Shown: in pieces, positions 52,322 to 64,000 of the stretch
Layout of the letters: each line of letters starts with the position of its first letter
How positions within the stretch are numbered: the stretch's first letter is position 1
Source: Vespula vulgaris
Lineage: Eukaryota; Arthropoda; Insecta; Hymenoptera; Vespidae
Direction of reading: 5' to 3'
NCBI RefSeq assembly: GCF_905475345.1
Contig: NC_066588.1
Location: forward strand, 6,655,501 to 6,719,500
DNA: 64,000 nucleotides
Notes under the pieces: generated by a model
The model's database searches: none
The model's input: only the letters and a program-made list of their open reading frames with translations
What the model was told of the DNA's origin: nothing
Made by a program: the position numbers and the translations under genes

Positions 52322-53680
52322 GTATATAAACACACACATGAAAAGAATTATAAATTCAGAAAGCTAAAGCATAAGTTAGTAAAAAAAAATGCTTGTGCAA
52401 TATCAACAGTACGAGAATGACAAATAATATAATGAAAAATAATACGAATGAAAAAGTAAAATATTGAATTACGAACAATATTTTCTAATGTATTATATTT
52501 CTAATGCAATTGGGTAATTGGTTACGGGGTGTAGACATAGAATGACATATTTTTCGATTTTATAGGAGATTTTATAGGCAAGCTGTCTACTCTCGAGCGT
52601 AAACTGCACTCTAAATCTAAACAAAGACTGAAAGAAGGGAAGAAAAGTATGTAAAAAAAAGTGGACGTGTAAAATTCTATTTCATCGCTGTTACATGACT
52701 CGTACTGGTCGATTGCCTGTTTAAGTGAGATTAGATTTTGAAAATGCATGGCACGGATCAATTTTATTATTATGTTACATCCATGTAGAAATGTTAGCCC
52801 TTTTTAAACGACACAGTGGTCTTTCTTGCTCGAAAAATTGATTACACTAGCACGGATATTAAGAAAATCGACAGATCTTTTCATTAACTAGATTCTTGAG
52901 TAATGTTCGTGAAAATTTGGCTTAAGATATAAAATTATTTCTTGGTCTAAATTAAATAGAATCTCGTTGATGAACTATCGATTGCTTTCAACAATCACCC
53001 TTCACCGTGCATGTCTCGTTCTACATTGGGGTTTTGAAAGTATCGCTCAAATATCATAAAATTTTGCGTTTCTTTTTTACAGGCAAATGTGATTCTTACG
53101 TAAAAATAAGATTGTTGCCGGAAGAAAAATTTACTGATAACAAGACACCAAAGACACACGTACAAAAGGAAACTTTGTTTCCTCTTTTCGATGAAACTTT
53201 TAACATGTAAGTTTCATTTAATTAACTAAGTCAAATTTATACATTTGTTTATTTTATGTTATCTTATTATGTTTTAATATCCTAGTCCTCTTACCGAAGA
53301 ACAACGAGTTATAGAGGATGCCATAGTGGCTTTTGAAATAAAAGACAAAGATTTCTTACGAACTAGATTTATGGCTGAAGCCTTTTTATCATTCCGTGAA
53401 ATTCCAGAAGTGGGACCAGAAAAAGGAATGGAATTAATGGAACAAATTCATTTGAAACTTTCACGGCCAACTAACAAAAGTATGAATTAAAATTAATTTA
53501 TTTAAATTACAAAAACTGTCTAGGTTGCGTGGATAAAAAAAAATTGTTTGAACATTGTTGAACATTGTAACTTATTTCTTTTAAGGTACGGACGTAATTC
53601 GAGCCTTGGAACATAGGAAAGGAGACAACCAAGCAATGGATTTCATATCTAAGATGCATAATAAATCCAATACAAAATAA
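37547..53680 (+). CDS. Unc-13-4B: Munc13-4/BAIAP3-type exocytosis protein, long isoform, 1208 aa
   Basis: Long-isoform N-terminal exons: 37547-37647, 40606-40767 and 41379-41625. Common exons: 47966-48130, 48212-48390, 48747-48791, 48876-49035, 49484-50007, 50082-50231, 50317-50454, 50538-50729, 50808-51102, 51206-51564, 51651-51840, 51923-52229, 53083-53206, 53286-53479 and 53586-53680. Domains in order: a short helix-rich lead-in; C2A with calcium-type Asp motifs (KDANGKSDPF and VWDFD); a long alpha-helical MUN region; C2B (MDSNGKCDSY and IKDKD); and a 35-residue tail. There is no C1 domain, which points to the Munc13-4/BAIAP3 class. In flies this is Unc-13-4B (staccato), which acts in secretory lysosome and late endosome fusion. 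MUN domains prime SNARE assembly at membranes. The common exons are very secure. The long N-terminus (170 residues, Lys/Glu-rich, with GGFFENLGTLLAEK) rests on phase fit and coding character. Confidence 0.8.
38062..38140. repeat. (CT)n tract
   Basis: CT dinucleotide run with TTT interruptions inside the 37.6-40.6 kb intron of Unc-13-4. Confidence 0.9.
38830..38930. repeat. (GA)n microsatellite
   Basis: About 100 bases of GA units with one TATATA interruption, among the longest GA arrays in the window. Confidence 0.95.
40606..40767 (+). CDS. Unc-13-4B: Unc-13-4 N-terminal exon, also a possible separate start
   Basis: A polypyrimidine tract and CAAAG acceptor precede 40606, and a donor follows 40767. 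An in-frame ATG at 40625 could serve as a further initiation codon. The segment reads MAHFHKMDEKHPYYAIAAAR and continues to FNFIHKR. Both ends are phase 2, matching 37647 upstream and 41379 downstream, so skipping this exon would also keep the frame. Confidence 0.6.
43859..43960. repeat. (GATA)n followed by GA repeat
   Basis: Seven tandem GATA units followed by imperfect GA repeats. Confidence 0.9.
44055..44097. repeat. (GTC)n-(GAC)n palindromic trinucleotide tract
   Basis: About eight GTC units turn directly into GAC units at 44079, so the tract is self-complementary around the junction and can fold as a hairpin in either strand. Confidence 0.85.
47120..47239 (+). CDS. Unc-13-4B: Alternative first coding exon of Unc-13-4 (short isoform, 1078 aa)
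   Basis: ATG at 47120 opens 40 codons (MVSTSSPGGASIYDRKRNN to LLRAMT) ending at a GTGAGT donor in phase 0. This joins exactly to the phase-0 acceptor at 47966 used by the long isoform, giving a 1079-codon frame with stop. It lacks an acceptor of its own in phase: a splice at the internal TTAG would put a stop in frame. It is therefore read as a promoter-proximal exon rather than an internal one. The Ser/Gly-rich start then basic stretch differs wholly from the Lys/Glu-rich long N-terminus, so the two isoforms may differ in membrane or partner targeting. Confidence 0.75.
47281..47332. repeat. (TA)n-(CA)n-(TA)n compound microsatellite
   Basis: A CA block of about 20 bases flanked on both sides by TA blocks, immediately 3' of the short-isoform exon of Unc-13-4. 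Confidence 0.9.
52230..53082. other. Large intron within C2B of Unc-13-4
   Basis: 853-base intron with a TA microsatellite at about 52270-52310. No exon seen. It separates the Ca-loop codons GK from CDSY of C2B. Confidence 0.6.
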
Positions 53681-54204
53681 TAGAAATATATTAATATAAA
53701 AAGCTATATCGAATAATGTTCATAAATATAGCTATCATCACTCATTGCCTTACACTAGTGTTATTTTTAAAGAATTTTAATATTCAAGAAAAACAAAAAA
53801 AAAGAGATTTCTCTCGCATAAATATAAATAATATTTAAATTTCATAATGAAACATTTTTGTAAAAAAAATATGTTAGGCTGTATATGTGCAACATTTTTA
53901 TACTTTCCCATAATATTTTTAAATTATCGCATTTCATAATGTTAAGGAACTTAAAAGGCTGAATAAGTGTTACTTATATTCAGTACGTGTATTTTCATGA
54001 GATGCAAACGTTTTGTTTAACAAGATATATTATCTATAGAATGTCATTTGGAGAGGACAATATAGATTTAGCAAAAATAATTTTACATCGAATACATGTA
54101 CATAGATAGAGACGTGTCAAATTATTAAATGTAAATACGTATAGCAGCATTATTGTAATTGGTAGCAATTTTGTAATCCACTTATATAAAAGAAATTTGT
54201 AAGA

Positions 54205-54250
<46 letters not shown>
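54205..54250. repeat. (TA)n microsatellite
   Basis: About 22 TA units. Confidence 0.95.
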
Positions 54251-54255
<5 letters not shown>

Positions 54256-55487
54256 TGATTTAAATAATTAATTTAACTATAGTGTTATTACAAAAATATG
54301 CAAAATATGCAAAAGTAAGAATTTAATCAAAGAATATGATTTCGATTAATTAAATTAAGCGTTTGACTGCCTTTTAACTAATATAGACTATCTTTATTTG
54401 TAACAACTCTTTAAACAATTTTTTTCCTTTTATCCCAATGTAACAGTTTTGATTTATGCTAGTAAATATATCTTTTATATTCTTATAAGTCATATTAACG
54501 TAACATTTTTAATAACTTTGATTGTATCTAGGGAAAAAATGTAACGACCAATCAAGACTGTTCATCATTTCTGATTGTATAATAGTTTACGCCAGTAATG
54601 AGTACAAACATAATTCTTGATCGACATTGATGAACATGCTCTTATTTTAAATGCAAAGGTTTGAGCGAGAACATGGATATTTTTCAAATTTTTTAGAAAG
54701 CTTTATCTTTATGCATAAACTATTGTCGAAGTAACAATCTTTTTTTAATATGATTTTTTCCAAAGAAAATTAACTGTTATTCAAAATTCGAAATAGCCAT
54801 CATCTTGCATCAATCTTTATATTTAAAACAAAACGTTGTTCGTCAAAATCGGTAATCGGCTGACCCAAATATTGTTTTTAACATTTTTATGAATCAAGAG
54901 TTTTGCATAATGATGCTCCTTGAACTTTGCACCTTGAACAAGTAGACGATAGCTTGTTTGTTTCTGTTACATAAACTGATCTGCTATTTTCTATTCCATT
55001 CCAAAAACGATGCTCATGCGAAGAAGTTCCAGTGAATAAAATTAAAATGTTTGATGAAATGTTCCAAAATAATTTAATTTATTATTTCAATAATTAAAAG
55101 TTTTAATGTCACAGTCATTGACTACTTGGAATGTAAACAAAAACAAACTCTTGGTTGTCTCAAAACTTTGACGTTTGCCGAGTCAGTTTCCTTTCGCATT
55201 TCGAAGAGTATACATCGAAACTCTCTCCTAAACGTAATAACTTGAAAATTAATATTTTCCCTAATTTTATAAATTTTATTTCCTTTTTGTTGACATTAAA
55301 CGATCGACTTAATAATTTTGTTTTGAGTGCTAGCAATTAGGTAAGATTAGTACAGAAGAACCTTTGAATGGTTTTGAGTGTTTTCGAAACATTTTTCCTA
55401 TATATTCCAACGAGTAAACATCGAAATATTCGCTCTTCATACGATTAAGATTAAATGATATATATTTTCCATAATTTTATAAATAGT

Positions 55488-55642
55488 TTACCGGTAATAT
55501 CAAATTACTATTTTACCGATAGTGTAAAATATCGGTAATAGCAAAATCATGTTTTTACTGACTGAAAGCAAGCTCGGAAATAGTAGATTCCCGTTTTGCC
55601 GACCAAAGTAAATGTCGATAAAGTAAATTCATATTTACCGAT
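55488..55642. repeat. Cluster of TTACCGATA-like motifs with a hairpin
   Basis: TTACCGGTAA at 55488-55497 is a perfect palindrome. TTACCGATA at 55513-55521 and its exact reverse complement TATCGGTAA at 55530-55538 flank an 8-base loop. TTTACCGAT recurs at 55634-55642. Four copies lie within 155 bases of otherwise AT-rich DNA. Confidence 0.6.
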
Positions 55643-57728
55643 GGATCGAAATTTAATCGTAAATCTTGTAATAGAAATATTGCGGTCGAATGGCTGCATA
55701 TTTCATTCAATTGAAACTAGATATAATTGAAATAATGATATTTATGATGTTAGTTTAAATTTAAAAAATTTAATGAAATTATATTTAATGAAATATATTT
55801 TTAAAAACTGTCTAATGCACTCCGTTATTGGCTCGGTTATTTATATTGTATAATGAAATATAGATAAATGTATGCAATACCAATTACCGGATCTCACATA
55901 ATAAATAATTCAATTAAGCTTATAAATGTATAATGCATGGAATTGAGGTTGGATAATTCCATTTACTAAAATCAGAACAGCCTTAAACGACAATCGTTCC
56001 GATCGTTTCATAAAATGGACATGGTCGTTTTTAGATTGTTTATTTCAAAAATAGTCGAAATTAAGAATTCTCAATGAAAATTATGGAAAGATCTAAGAAA
56101 GAAATTACGGATAATGTAATCAGATATTTTCTCATATGATATTATTACTTTTTCAATAATTTAATATCTATCGTATTCATACCAACAAATGATACACTCA
56201 CTTTTTTTCTTATTTCGAAATAGTTTTCGATTTATATTTCAAATCAAGTATAAAATCATTCGAAATGCGAATAATATATTTAATTAATCGTCTGATCGAT
56301 AATTAGATTATATATATCGCGTAAATTATGTCATATATGAGAAGATATATGAACGTGTGTATATATATTTAAGTAATAGTTAAGAGATTATTAGAAAGCC
56401 ATTTCGTTTAATAAAATTTCACATTTCACTTTGCGAATTATCTATGTAGAAATCTTTCTTAGACTTTGTTGGTTAATAAACATAATCGAATATCTCGAAT
56501 ATTAACAATATAAATAAATTATATTCTTCCAAATTAATTCATTATGTGCTAGGACATCGTCTAGTTAACATCTCAGTTATTTTGTTACTCATGTATTTAT
56601 GTTACTCATGGAATGACGAGCATTGGAATAATTGTTTTGTTTTCTAAAGTGGTCGAAACGAAATCCGCTTTATCAAAGCGTAATACGTTCAATGTCGTAA
56701 TATAATTATTTTGTTATCCGGTATAACATTATATCAAAATTTCGTTGTTTATATAAAATGGATCTCCGTACACAGCAACTTCCATGCGGTGAGATCTGAA
56801 CAATCGGTATTACTTCCGATGTTGTTATTATTGAATAATTACGACATGACAACACAAGTACTACCGATCTAATTGGCTGCGCTGTTTAGTACGATCGCAA
56901 TATATAATTTTCATTAGTAAATTCAATTATATGGAAGGCAATTAATTTAATTTGTTCTTAAATTGCGCTAAACAAAATAATGTGAAAAACTTGTAACTCA
57001 TCTAATTTTTTATTTTATTTAGCAGATCTTTATGGGAACTGCTGGGAATTAAGAATAATATCTTTCATTTACAGATTAATTACTTTTTTAATGTTACAGA
57101 AAAGAAGAATTGTTATTAATGTTATTCACAAGTCATAAAAATCATCTTCGATCAGAATATCGAACATTTAAGATAAGTGTTTATATATCTATTAGAAGAA
57201 ATATTTTTAGATAAGAAGAAAAATAAGTATATAATGTAAATTTATTTCATAAATACTTTTCTATCGATTACAGGATTAAATTTAAGGTTATCTTAGCACA
57301 TATCGACTGTGGGATATCTTCGAATTTTATACTAACGCCATCTATTAAAAAATCTTCACATATCATACGTTTCCTGTTATCGTTTGTTTCTTTTCTAACC
57401 AAAAAGCGGTACGTGCTAATTGATAAATAACTTATATCACTTAACAATTTTTGTGATCTTTATAATTGTTCATTTTTTAAATATAATTTCAATTTTTATA
57501 TAAAAATTTCAAATCAATTGAATTGCTTTGGTCTTTACATATGATGAAATATGAACAAAGAATCGAAAGAGATCGTTAAACGATAGTAATATATCGAAAT
57601 CTCGAATACCACGACTAACATAGAGACAGTTCAGATCGTTGACAGAAGATTAATGGAAGATGTAATTAATGTTTCGAATCATGTCAGTTTTTGGAAATAT
57701 CGTAAGAAAATTATTCCATAATTTCAAA

Positions 57729-57729
57729 G

Positions 57730-57772
<43 letters not shown>

Positions 57773-57780
57773 CTCTCTTT
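57729..57780. repeat. (CT)n microsatellite
   Basis: CT units with TTT interruptions. Confidence 0.9.
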
Positions 57781-60403
57781 TTCTTTTTCTCTTTGGAGAA
57801 AGAGGGAGCCACGTTTTCTTTAAAAAGCCACTTAAAATTCAAATGAATGCAGTGGTTCCTATAAAAAGTGACCTGAGCTGTCATTCATTTCATAATCGAA
57901 TTTAAAAAGTTACGCTATACTTCTTGCATATATTTTGAGTTAATTACATTTTAATAGCACTACGTGGGTTAGATACGTGCTTACAATTAACCGTAAATAA
58001 TGCAGAACCGTCGAGTTGGTGTAAAGCTTTCCGTTCGAATTTAAATCAGAGTAAATTATCACGTAATTCTAGGAGATGGAAGACAATTCGTAACATATAG
58101 ATCAAAATCACTTCGTCTTTTATACCAATATAACGTATAAGATTTTAACTAGATGTTAAATAGCGTAGCAAAGCATTAGAACGGTTTCGTATTGAAATTT
58201 AATTTATATTACTCTTCCTGGCTGGTAGAAAAACGTTTATTTTATTCTCATCGTTAACATCAATGAAACATAGAACACAACTCTAGATACTTTGTTTCGT
58301 ATATTTTCATCATGATAGGATATGCAGTAGTACTGTGAGGACAATATGTAATTACGAGGTATATCGATCGATGTGACAACGCAATGTAAGCTATTTGATA
58401 ATGATGGTTGACCGATAACAATTGTTTCGACGAATTGAATAGATATAATTAAATAATTCGAAACGAGCAAAGCAAAAACGAATTGATTTAAAAATAGGTC
58501 TTTGTATTTAGCATCATCAGCTTTTGAAATACCTATCTGTTTCAATTTGTTATTTATTCTTTTTTCTTTCATATAGGTCAATCTTCAGATCTTTCCTTTT
58601 TCGTTCGAACCATCCTCTTATTTGTCACTTCGACACGTCGCTTACGTCCAGTCGTTGAACGAGTGATGGATTCAGCTACGGTTTCGAGCTGCTCTAGGAA
58701 CGGTCCTTATATGATCTAAAACTTGCTCGAAGAGTTGCAAAGAGGTCAGTAACCCTCGTAGAGGTTCGTATATAATCTTCTTAGAAATACGTGATACATT
58801 CTTTATTCTTTTTTTCCTAAGAATGTTTATATTAAAATATAATGTGCGATGTGACTTAATGATAAAGGAGATTCATTAAAAAAAAAAAGATTATAAATAA
58901 ATTAAAACTATAGCCAACGTTATTTTATGAAAGTTTATATTATAGTCTTTAGTTGATAATTTTTTTTAAATCTACACAAATATTTATCATTATCTATGGA
59001 TAATAGATACGAGCACTTCCTATGCTTCGTCCATAAATGTGATTACTTTTTCATCTATAAATTAGAACCTTTTTTAACATCATATATCACGAGATCTGAA
59101 AAAAATATGTTACCGATAAATGCCATTCTTGGTCACAATTATTATGCATACATTATGCATCGTGTAATGTCTATTTTCAGAATTAATTATCACGAACGAA
59201 TTATCAATTAATAGAATATTATTTCATCGATCATTGTTGTAGCACACGTGGCAAAAATGACAAAAATAATTCTAGAGTAAACGAACGAAAATGATTCTTC
59301 TGTACGAAGAAACAAAAAAGAAAAAGAAAAGGAAGAGGAAAAGGAAAAAGGAAAATAATAATGTTTTATCATTGGAGATAAATTTATTTTCTAGAGAAAT
59401 TACCTCTTTTGTATCGTAATTATAGGTTTACCAGGCTGTATAATATGTGCTATATGAACGGTCCGTCGAGCAGAGTTCGGCTTTAATTACTGGCCCTGAT
59501 AATTATAAATGGAAAGACCACGGCGAATTGCGGTGCACGTTCGCTCGGCATAAACTTCGCTACACTTTGCATTATGAAGCGATGTTTGGGGGCGCGCAAA
59601 CCGTGTTTCTTTGTCAAGAAGGATTTGAATCGACGTTCATTCTCGCTAACAAAAGCCTTCGCATATGCACGCGTAGTAGGAGCATTATTATCCTCATTGA
59701 CAGGCCGGCGTGAATCGGAAACCGGATTTTAATCCGGCGTGACGCTCTGACGAGACGCTGACACGAGAATTCGTTCGAACAATTCGCGTGGTAGGAACCC
59801 TTTGCGTGATTATAAAAGCCTGAAAATTAGCATAAGCGCCACCGTAGACGTTTCGAATGTGTACGTCGTATACGTTTGATAGATACAAAATGCTGCGGAT
59901 GATACGTTCATATACTATACGTGTATAAATGTATGTATATGAAGATATACATGTATATACATACACATACATCTACATTACATTTATGTGGTCTCTGTAT
60001 TCTGAAATAAGAAGCGTGCGAAAGTTTTGATAGACGTCTCTTGTAAGTCGATTCTTCGCTAATACCAGATTTCAACGCCACGCACATCGCACCCTTCGCA
60101 ACGCGTCTCATCGATTTCGAATGTTCGCATTGCTTTTAAGTTGGACGGAAGTGAAAGAAGAAAAGTATATTCACGCGATTGTGCTGTTCTCTAGATTGGA
60201 GACTATCGGCCTTGACGGGAGCCACGCAGTCTGGAGCGATCATCTATAGATAGGATGAAACGATGGATGGTGTATGGTAGGAAGTCTTTGGCGGAGAGAA
60301 AGAAAGAGAGAAGTAAGAATGAGGAGCAAAAAGCTGTTCTGGTCTGTGCAATTATCATCGATATAGACCAGGAAGAAGACAAAAAGAATGCGAGCGCGTA
60401 CGC

Positions 60404-60457
60404 GAGAAAGAGAAAGAGAAAGAGAAAGAGAAAGAGAAAGAGAAAGAGAAAAAGAGA
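60404..60457. repeat. (GAAAGA)n tandem repeat
   Basis: About nine AGAAAG hexanucleotide units. They read as Arg-Lys on the + strand and Phe-Leu on the minus strand, neither supported as coding. Confidence 0.9.
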
Positions 60458-61096
60458 ACAGACGTCTCTTCGAATAGGTCGAACATAGCTCGACCGGTCG
60501 GTCCAGATGGTGCCAGAAGGAGGCTTAAGTCCCGTACAGTTTGCTGGAGCACGCACAGAGTTGCTACTGTGAGCTCGATACGATCGTAATTCCGCCTTAA
60601 TTCCGATTTATCGTGGCGCGCCGGATAGGAACGTATGGCACTCGTGCCTTTTTTTCGAGACGCAAGTAATAGCATCGAAGGTGCGCCGGTCACGTTCGTT
60701 ATATCAATGGGACGTTCTACGTTTCGCCAAAAGAATCGTGACATCCGGCAAGGAGTGAGGGATACCGCGAACTCGCGACTTCTTACGAGCTCCAGGAGAA
60801 AACGCGAATGCAAACGTCTTTTGTGCAGTCTCTTCCAAGGACATCCGTTCTAGTCTTCTTTTTCTTTTTCTTCTTCTTCTTCTTTTTTTTTCTTCATCGT
60901 CGTTTTGCTTCTTTTCGATGACCTCTCAGTCGTCATGAGATTATAACAGGCTCGAAGGGATCATACGAAATTCTCCAAAATACCGTGCCAGAGTCAGAGC
61001 ACTATTTCATTTGGTAAAAGCGTCATTAACTCGTAGTTATAAAAGCGATGTAAAATATATTACGAGCTGTAAGTGGATCGGAGCTATTTCCAGCTC

Positions 61097-61098
61097 TT

Positions 61099-61150
<52 letters not shown>
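61097..61150. repeat. (CT)n microsatellite
   Basis: CT units with two TTT interruptions. Confidence 0.9.
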
Positions 61151-61584
61151 TTTCACTTTCGAAATGAATTAAACGCGATCGAAGCGTTTTACGGGAAAAA
61201 GCTAGCAATTGGCAGGACGCGAAGGTTACCCGATCGAAAGCTTTCCTAAAAGCGTTCCAAAAATTCTGATGCTGTAAAAATAAAAAAATAAAATATATAT
61301 ATATATACATATACATATATATATGTATTGAAATAAAAAAGATAAAAAAGAAAAAGGAAGGAAGCAGTGGAATTTAATATGGGTGCGGTTTGTTAGAGCG
61401 AATGGAGAGCTTAAATAGAATTTCCGTTACATGAGGATTCAACGAGCTTTTTAACCTTAAATGGGACGCGGCCGAGCTCTCGCGCCAAATCGGATTCCTG
61501 TTTTTTCTTCGTTACCGAGGAGTAGTACAAATGAGCCACTCGCCACGTTTTACGACGCAAAACAACGAAAACGACTCGTTTCCT

Positions 61585-61587
<3 letters not shown>

Positions 61588-61621
<34 letters not shown>
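61588..61621. repeat. (CT)n microsatellite
   Basis: About 16 CT units, uninterrupted. Confidence 0.9.
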
Positions 61622-61624
<3 letters not shown>

Positions 61625-62787
61625 TATCTATCTCCGCTTCTTTTTTTCGTACAACCGTTTGATTCGCAACGCTGATCTCTTTTCTTCTTCTTCTTCTTCC
61701 TTTTCTTCTTTCTCTACTACTTCCTCTGAATTCTTTTTTTCTTCCTTTTTACGTTTATCTCGCGAACACGCTTCGATGGACGAGGTCCAGCTTGCGTTTT
61801 TAAATCGTCCAGCGAAACTTTATTTGCAGACGTTTCGTAGAAAACGAGCTCTTCGTAAACGTCCATTGGGATGCATCGAGCTATTCTAGAATCAGACTTG
61901 AATTTTTGAAAAATGTCGTCTACGGCACGTATCACATACTTCTCCCATATACGTATTTACATAGATATACGTCCAACATGAAATTTTCTAGTGCTCCCGG
62001 CAGTTATGACAGATTATCCGTTAACTCTTTTTCTTCTTCTTCTTCGTTTTATTTATATTTGATTTATTTTCTTTCTCGTACTAACTCTGTCGTCTGTCCG
62101 CGAGCAAAACGACACGCTGGTTCGACAGCTGCCGACGAATTTTCAGTTATTACTCATTCATCGGATAGACGTATTACGATCGATGCGTTCACATATCTCT
62201 ATAGCCGGCAAATGGACCGTCATGGAAATGGATCGTAAACGTTATACCACGTCAAATGCTTTTCAAGCGACCACTTCCTAGGCGGAGCATTAATATTAAT
62301 GGACCGTAAATCAGAATACGCGTGGACAGAAAAGTAATTAGAAACGCGTACTACATTAGACAAATACGAATCGTGAGGATGAGCTTCCTCGTCGTTCACA
62401 AACTCGTGTTTTCGATCAGTCATAGACGAACACTCTGGAACATCGATAATATCGATAGTATCGTTGCACCGTCACAGGATTTCTCAATGAACGATTATTC
62501 TCGGAAAGTTACAAGCGTATTTTTTATTTGTTAAACGAGAGAGACAAGCGAAGAAGAAAAAGAAGAAGAAGAAGAAGAAGAAGTGGAAACATCGACGAGT
62601 CTCTTTATATAGTTTATACTAATTTTTGTTAATCTTTTTTGTGGTCTAGTTGTTAACCTTTTTCAGTCTTAGACGTTCGTCTAATTTATTATTGCAAGAA
62701 TCGTAAGGCAGCGATAAGTTTTCAATGTAAATCTTCGAACTGAGAATCAACGAGACTGAGAGAGAAAGAAAAGAAGAAAGAGAAAGA

Positions 62788-62791
<4 letters not shown>

Positions 62792-62848
<57 letters not shown>
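62792..62848. repeat. (GA)n microsatellite
   Basis: About 28 GA units in an A/G-rich stretch. Confidence 0.95.
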
Positions 62849-62853
<5 letters not shown>

Positions 62854-63067
62854 AACATAAGGGTGGTTTTTTAAATTTCGAAGATCTCGATCTCTCGCGA
62901 GAAAAGCCGTATAAAGAGAGACAAGTAGTAAAGAGAATACGAAAAACAAAAAGAGTGAGCGATTCGCGAGCTGTTTACAAAACAAGGAGACCTTCGTTGG
63001 ATGGACGATGAATCTGCAATGGCTTCCGGTTGCCCTTTTTCTGGTCCACGAAGAAAGATAAAGAGAA

Positions 63068-63075
<8 letters not shown>

Positions 63076-63106
<31 letters not shown>

Positions 63107-63110
63107 TAGA
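63076..63110. repeat. (GA)n microsatellite
   Basis: GA units passing into AAAGAGATAG. Confidence 0.85.
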
Positions 63111-63963
63111 AAGAAAAGACGAAGGACGTAAACGGTGGAACGACGAACGGGCGAGATCGACCGATAAGGCGAGAGAGGCGGTTTAAAGAGGTTGCGGCTT
63201 GTACGCGTGCGACGAGGAAAGATAGAAAGAGAGAACAACTTCTCGTAACTCGTTTATGGAGTTTGAATCGAGTTCTTAACACCGAATGCATTAAAAAGTC
63301 CTTACGCAAGGACCAACGGTCGCTACCGGTCTGAATCTAATCTTAAACTCTATTTCGCAGATCCGATAAGGGTGGCTGTTCGCCTTGTTTCCCTTGGAGA
63401 GGATTCGGCAGAAATAAAAGGAAAGAAAAATTGATGCGATGCGATAGATATTAGGTATATCTAGTGGTGTATTCTAAGAAGTAAGAATATCGGATAGCAT
63501 TAATCGGTCGCTCGTTAAAGGACTCCCTTTTAAAAGATTAGTATATATAAGCGAAAACATGCTGAAGGATTTTCTTGGTGAAAACGATCACAAAGAAACC
63601 TCGGCATAGTATGTCGAGGTTTTACGACGTACCGGAACTAATAGCGTCGCTTTCAAGGGTTTTCCTCGTCCTCTTAGTTTCTCCTGACTCTTCCAGAATC
63701 CGTACTTCTCTTTCTCTCTTTCTCTCTCTTTTGTACTTTTTTCAACGAACAAAGAACAGCTTTTCAAATACGATTTACGAAGTCACATCGAGTTCTATAA
63801 ACACTTCTGTCTTTGAATCGATATCTTCTTTCTCATTTCCTTCATTCTTTTTTCACTTCGGAACTTGTTAAGAGACTAGGACTCACAGAGGAACTCTTCT
63901 TTCGACACTCTCGAGGCGCTAGAACGTCTCTAAGTGAAATTACGAAGTAGAATTCGCCAGGGA

Positions 63964-63971
63964 TATAAATA
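63964..63971 (+). promoter_or_regulatory. Candidate TATA box at the window end
   Basis: TATAAATA followed by GGGGGTGG, about 30 bases before the window end, fits a core promoter whose gene would start just outside on the + strand. It has the same octamer as the cuticle-gene TATA box at 6480. No start codon can be seen. Confidence 0.35.
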
Positions 63972-64000
63972 GGGGGTGGTAGAGAGAGCGAGAGAGAGAG

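Larger units (their letters stand above)
53681..63960. other. 10-kb gene desert downstream of Unc-13-4
   Basis: No supported coding exon on either strand. The first 4 kb are very AT-rich. The stretch from about 59450 to 60860 and blocks near 61450 and 63000-63400 are richer in G+C, with non-repetitive sequence that could be regulatory or untranslated. Open frames at 58237-58581, 59447-59713 and 60355-60813 lack splice context and family resemblance. Many CT/GA microsatellites are present. Confidence 0.45.

Noticed and set aside
58237..58581. 114-codon minus-strand frame
   Set aside because: AT-rich random-looking composition and no exon partners; length is within chance for this base content.
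59447..59713. 88-codon + strand frame in the G+C-richer island
   Set aside because: No splice sites in register, no signal peptide or motif, and no continuation on either side.
1..64000. Search by eye for transposons, CRISPR arrays, rRNA and tRNA genes
   Set aside because: No transposase or reverse transcriptase motif, long terminal or inverted repeat, spacer array or convincing tRNA internal promoter pair was seen. A tRNA scan and a repeat library search would be decisive.

Overview
The window reads as a nuclear scaffold fragment from a hymenopteran insect, probably an aculeate wasp or bee. Coding exons are split by short GT-AG introns, 3' ends carry AATAAA signals, the base composition is AT-rich with frequent TCGA, and GA/CT microsatellites are very dense. 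The order suggestion rests on protein resemblance from memory and on composition; it was not tested by a search. No prokaryotic, plasmid or phage feature was seen, and no transposon, rRNA or tRNA was recognised.

Layout. 52-2496 (+): a complete TMEM161 membrane-protein gene in 11 coding exons. 3485-5271 (+): a secreted Gln-rich protein. 6552-7650 (+): an alanine/proline-rich cuticle protein with its own TATA box. 8492-9186 (+): nucleolar NOP16, convergent with 9615-10920 (-), an ARL9/ARL10-type membrane-anchored small GTPase. About 8 kb of non-coding, repeat-rich DNA follows. 18982-20931 (-): a 466-residue acidic orphan with Cys pairs. 21556-23304 (-): a Not/NOTO-class homeobox gene with an eh1 repressor motif. 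23305-31036: a second gene desert with scattered homeodomain-type sites. 32666-33764 (-): a trypsin-like secreted serine protease. 34276-36636 (-): a 657-residue orphan with a signal peptide. 37547-53680 (+): a Munc13-4/BAIAP3-type gene (C2-MUN-C2), probably Unc-13-4B/staccato. 53681-64000: a third gene desert ending in a consensus TATA box.

Splice models were built by hand and every one listed closes in phase from ATG to stop. That is the main support for the exon boundaries. The chief reading beyond routine annotation is at the Unc-13-4 locus. Upstream exons at 37547, 40606 and 41379 fit in phase to a common exon at 47966, and a separate ATG exon at 47120 fits the same acceptor, so at least two N-termini are predicted. 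An exon at 31037-31431 is also phase-compatible. If it belongs to the gene, the protease and the 657-residue orphan lie inside its intron on the opposite strand.

The genes do not form one pathway. They are a typical insect mix of housekeeping (NOP16, TMEM161, ARL), cuticle and secreted proteins, a developmental regulator, and vesicle exocytosis. No wholly new system is demonstrated. The best candidates for novelty are the two orphan genes, the multi-promoter Unc-13-4 architecture, a repeated motif in the Not N-terminus, and several short palindromic or clustered DNA motifs in the gene deserts.
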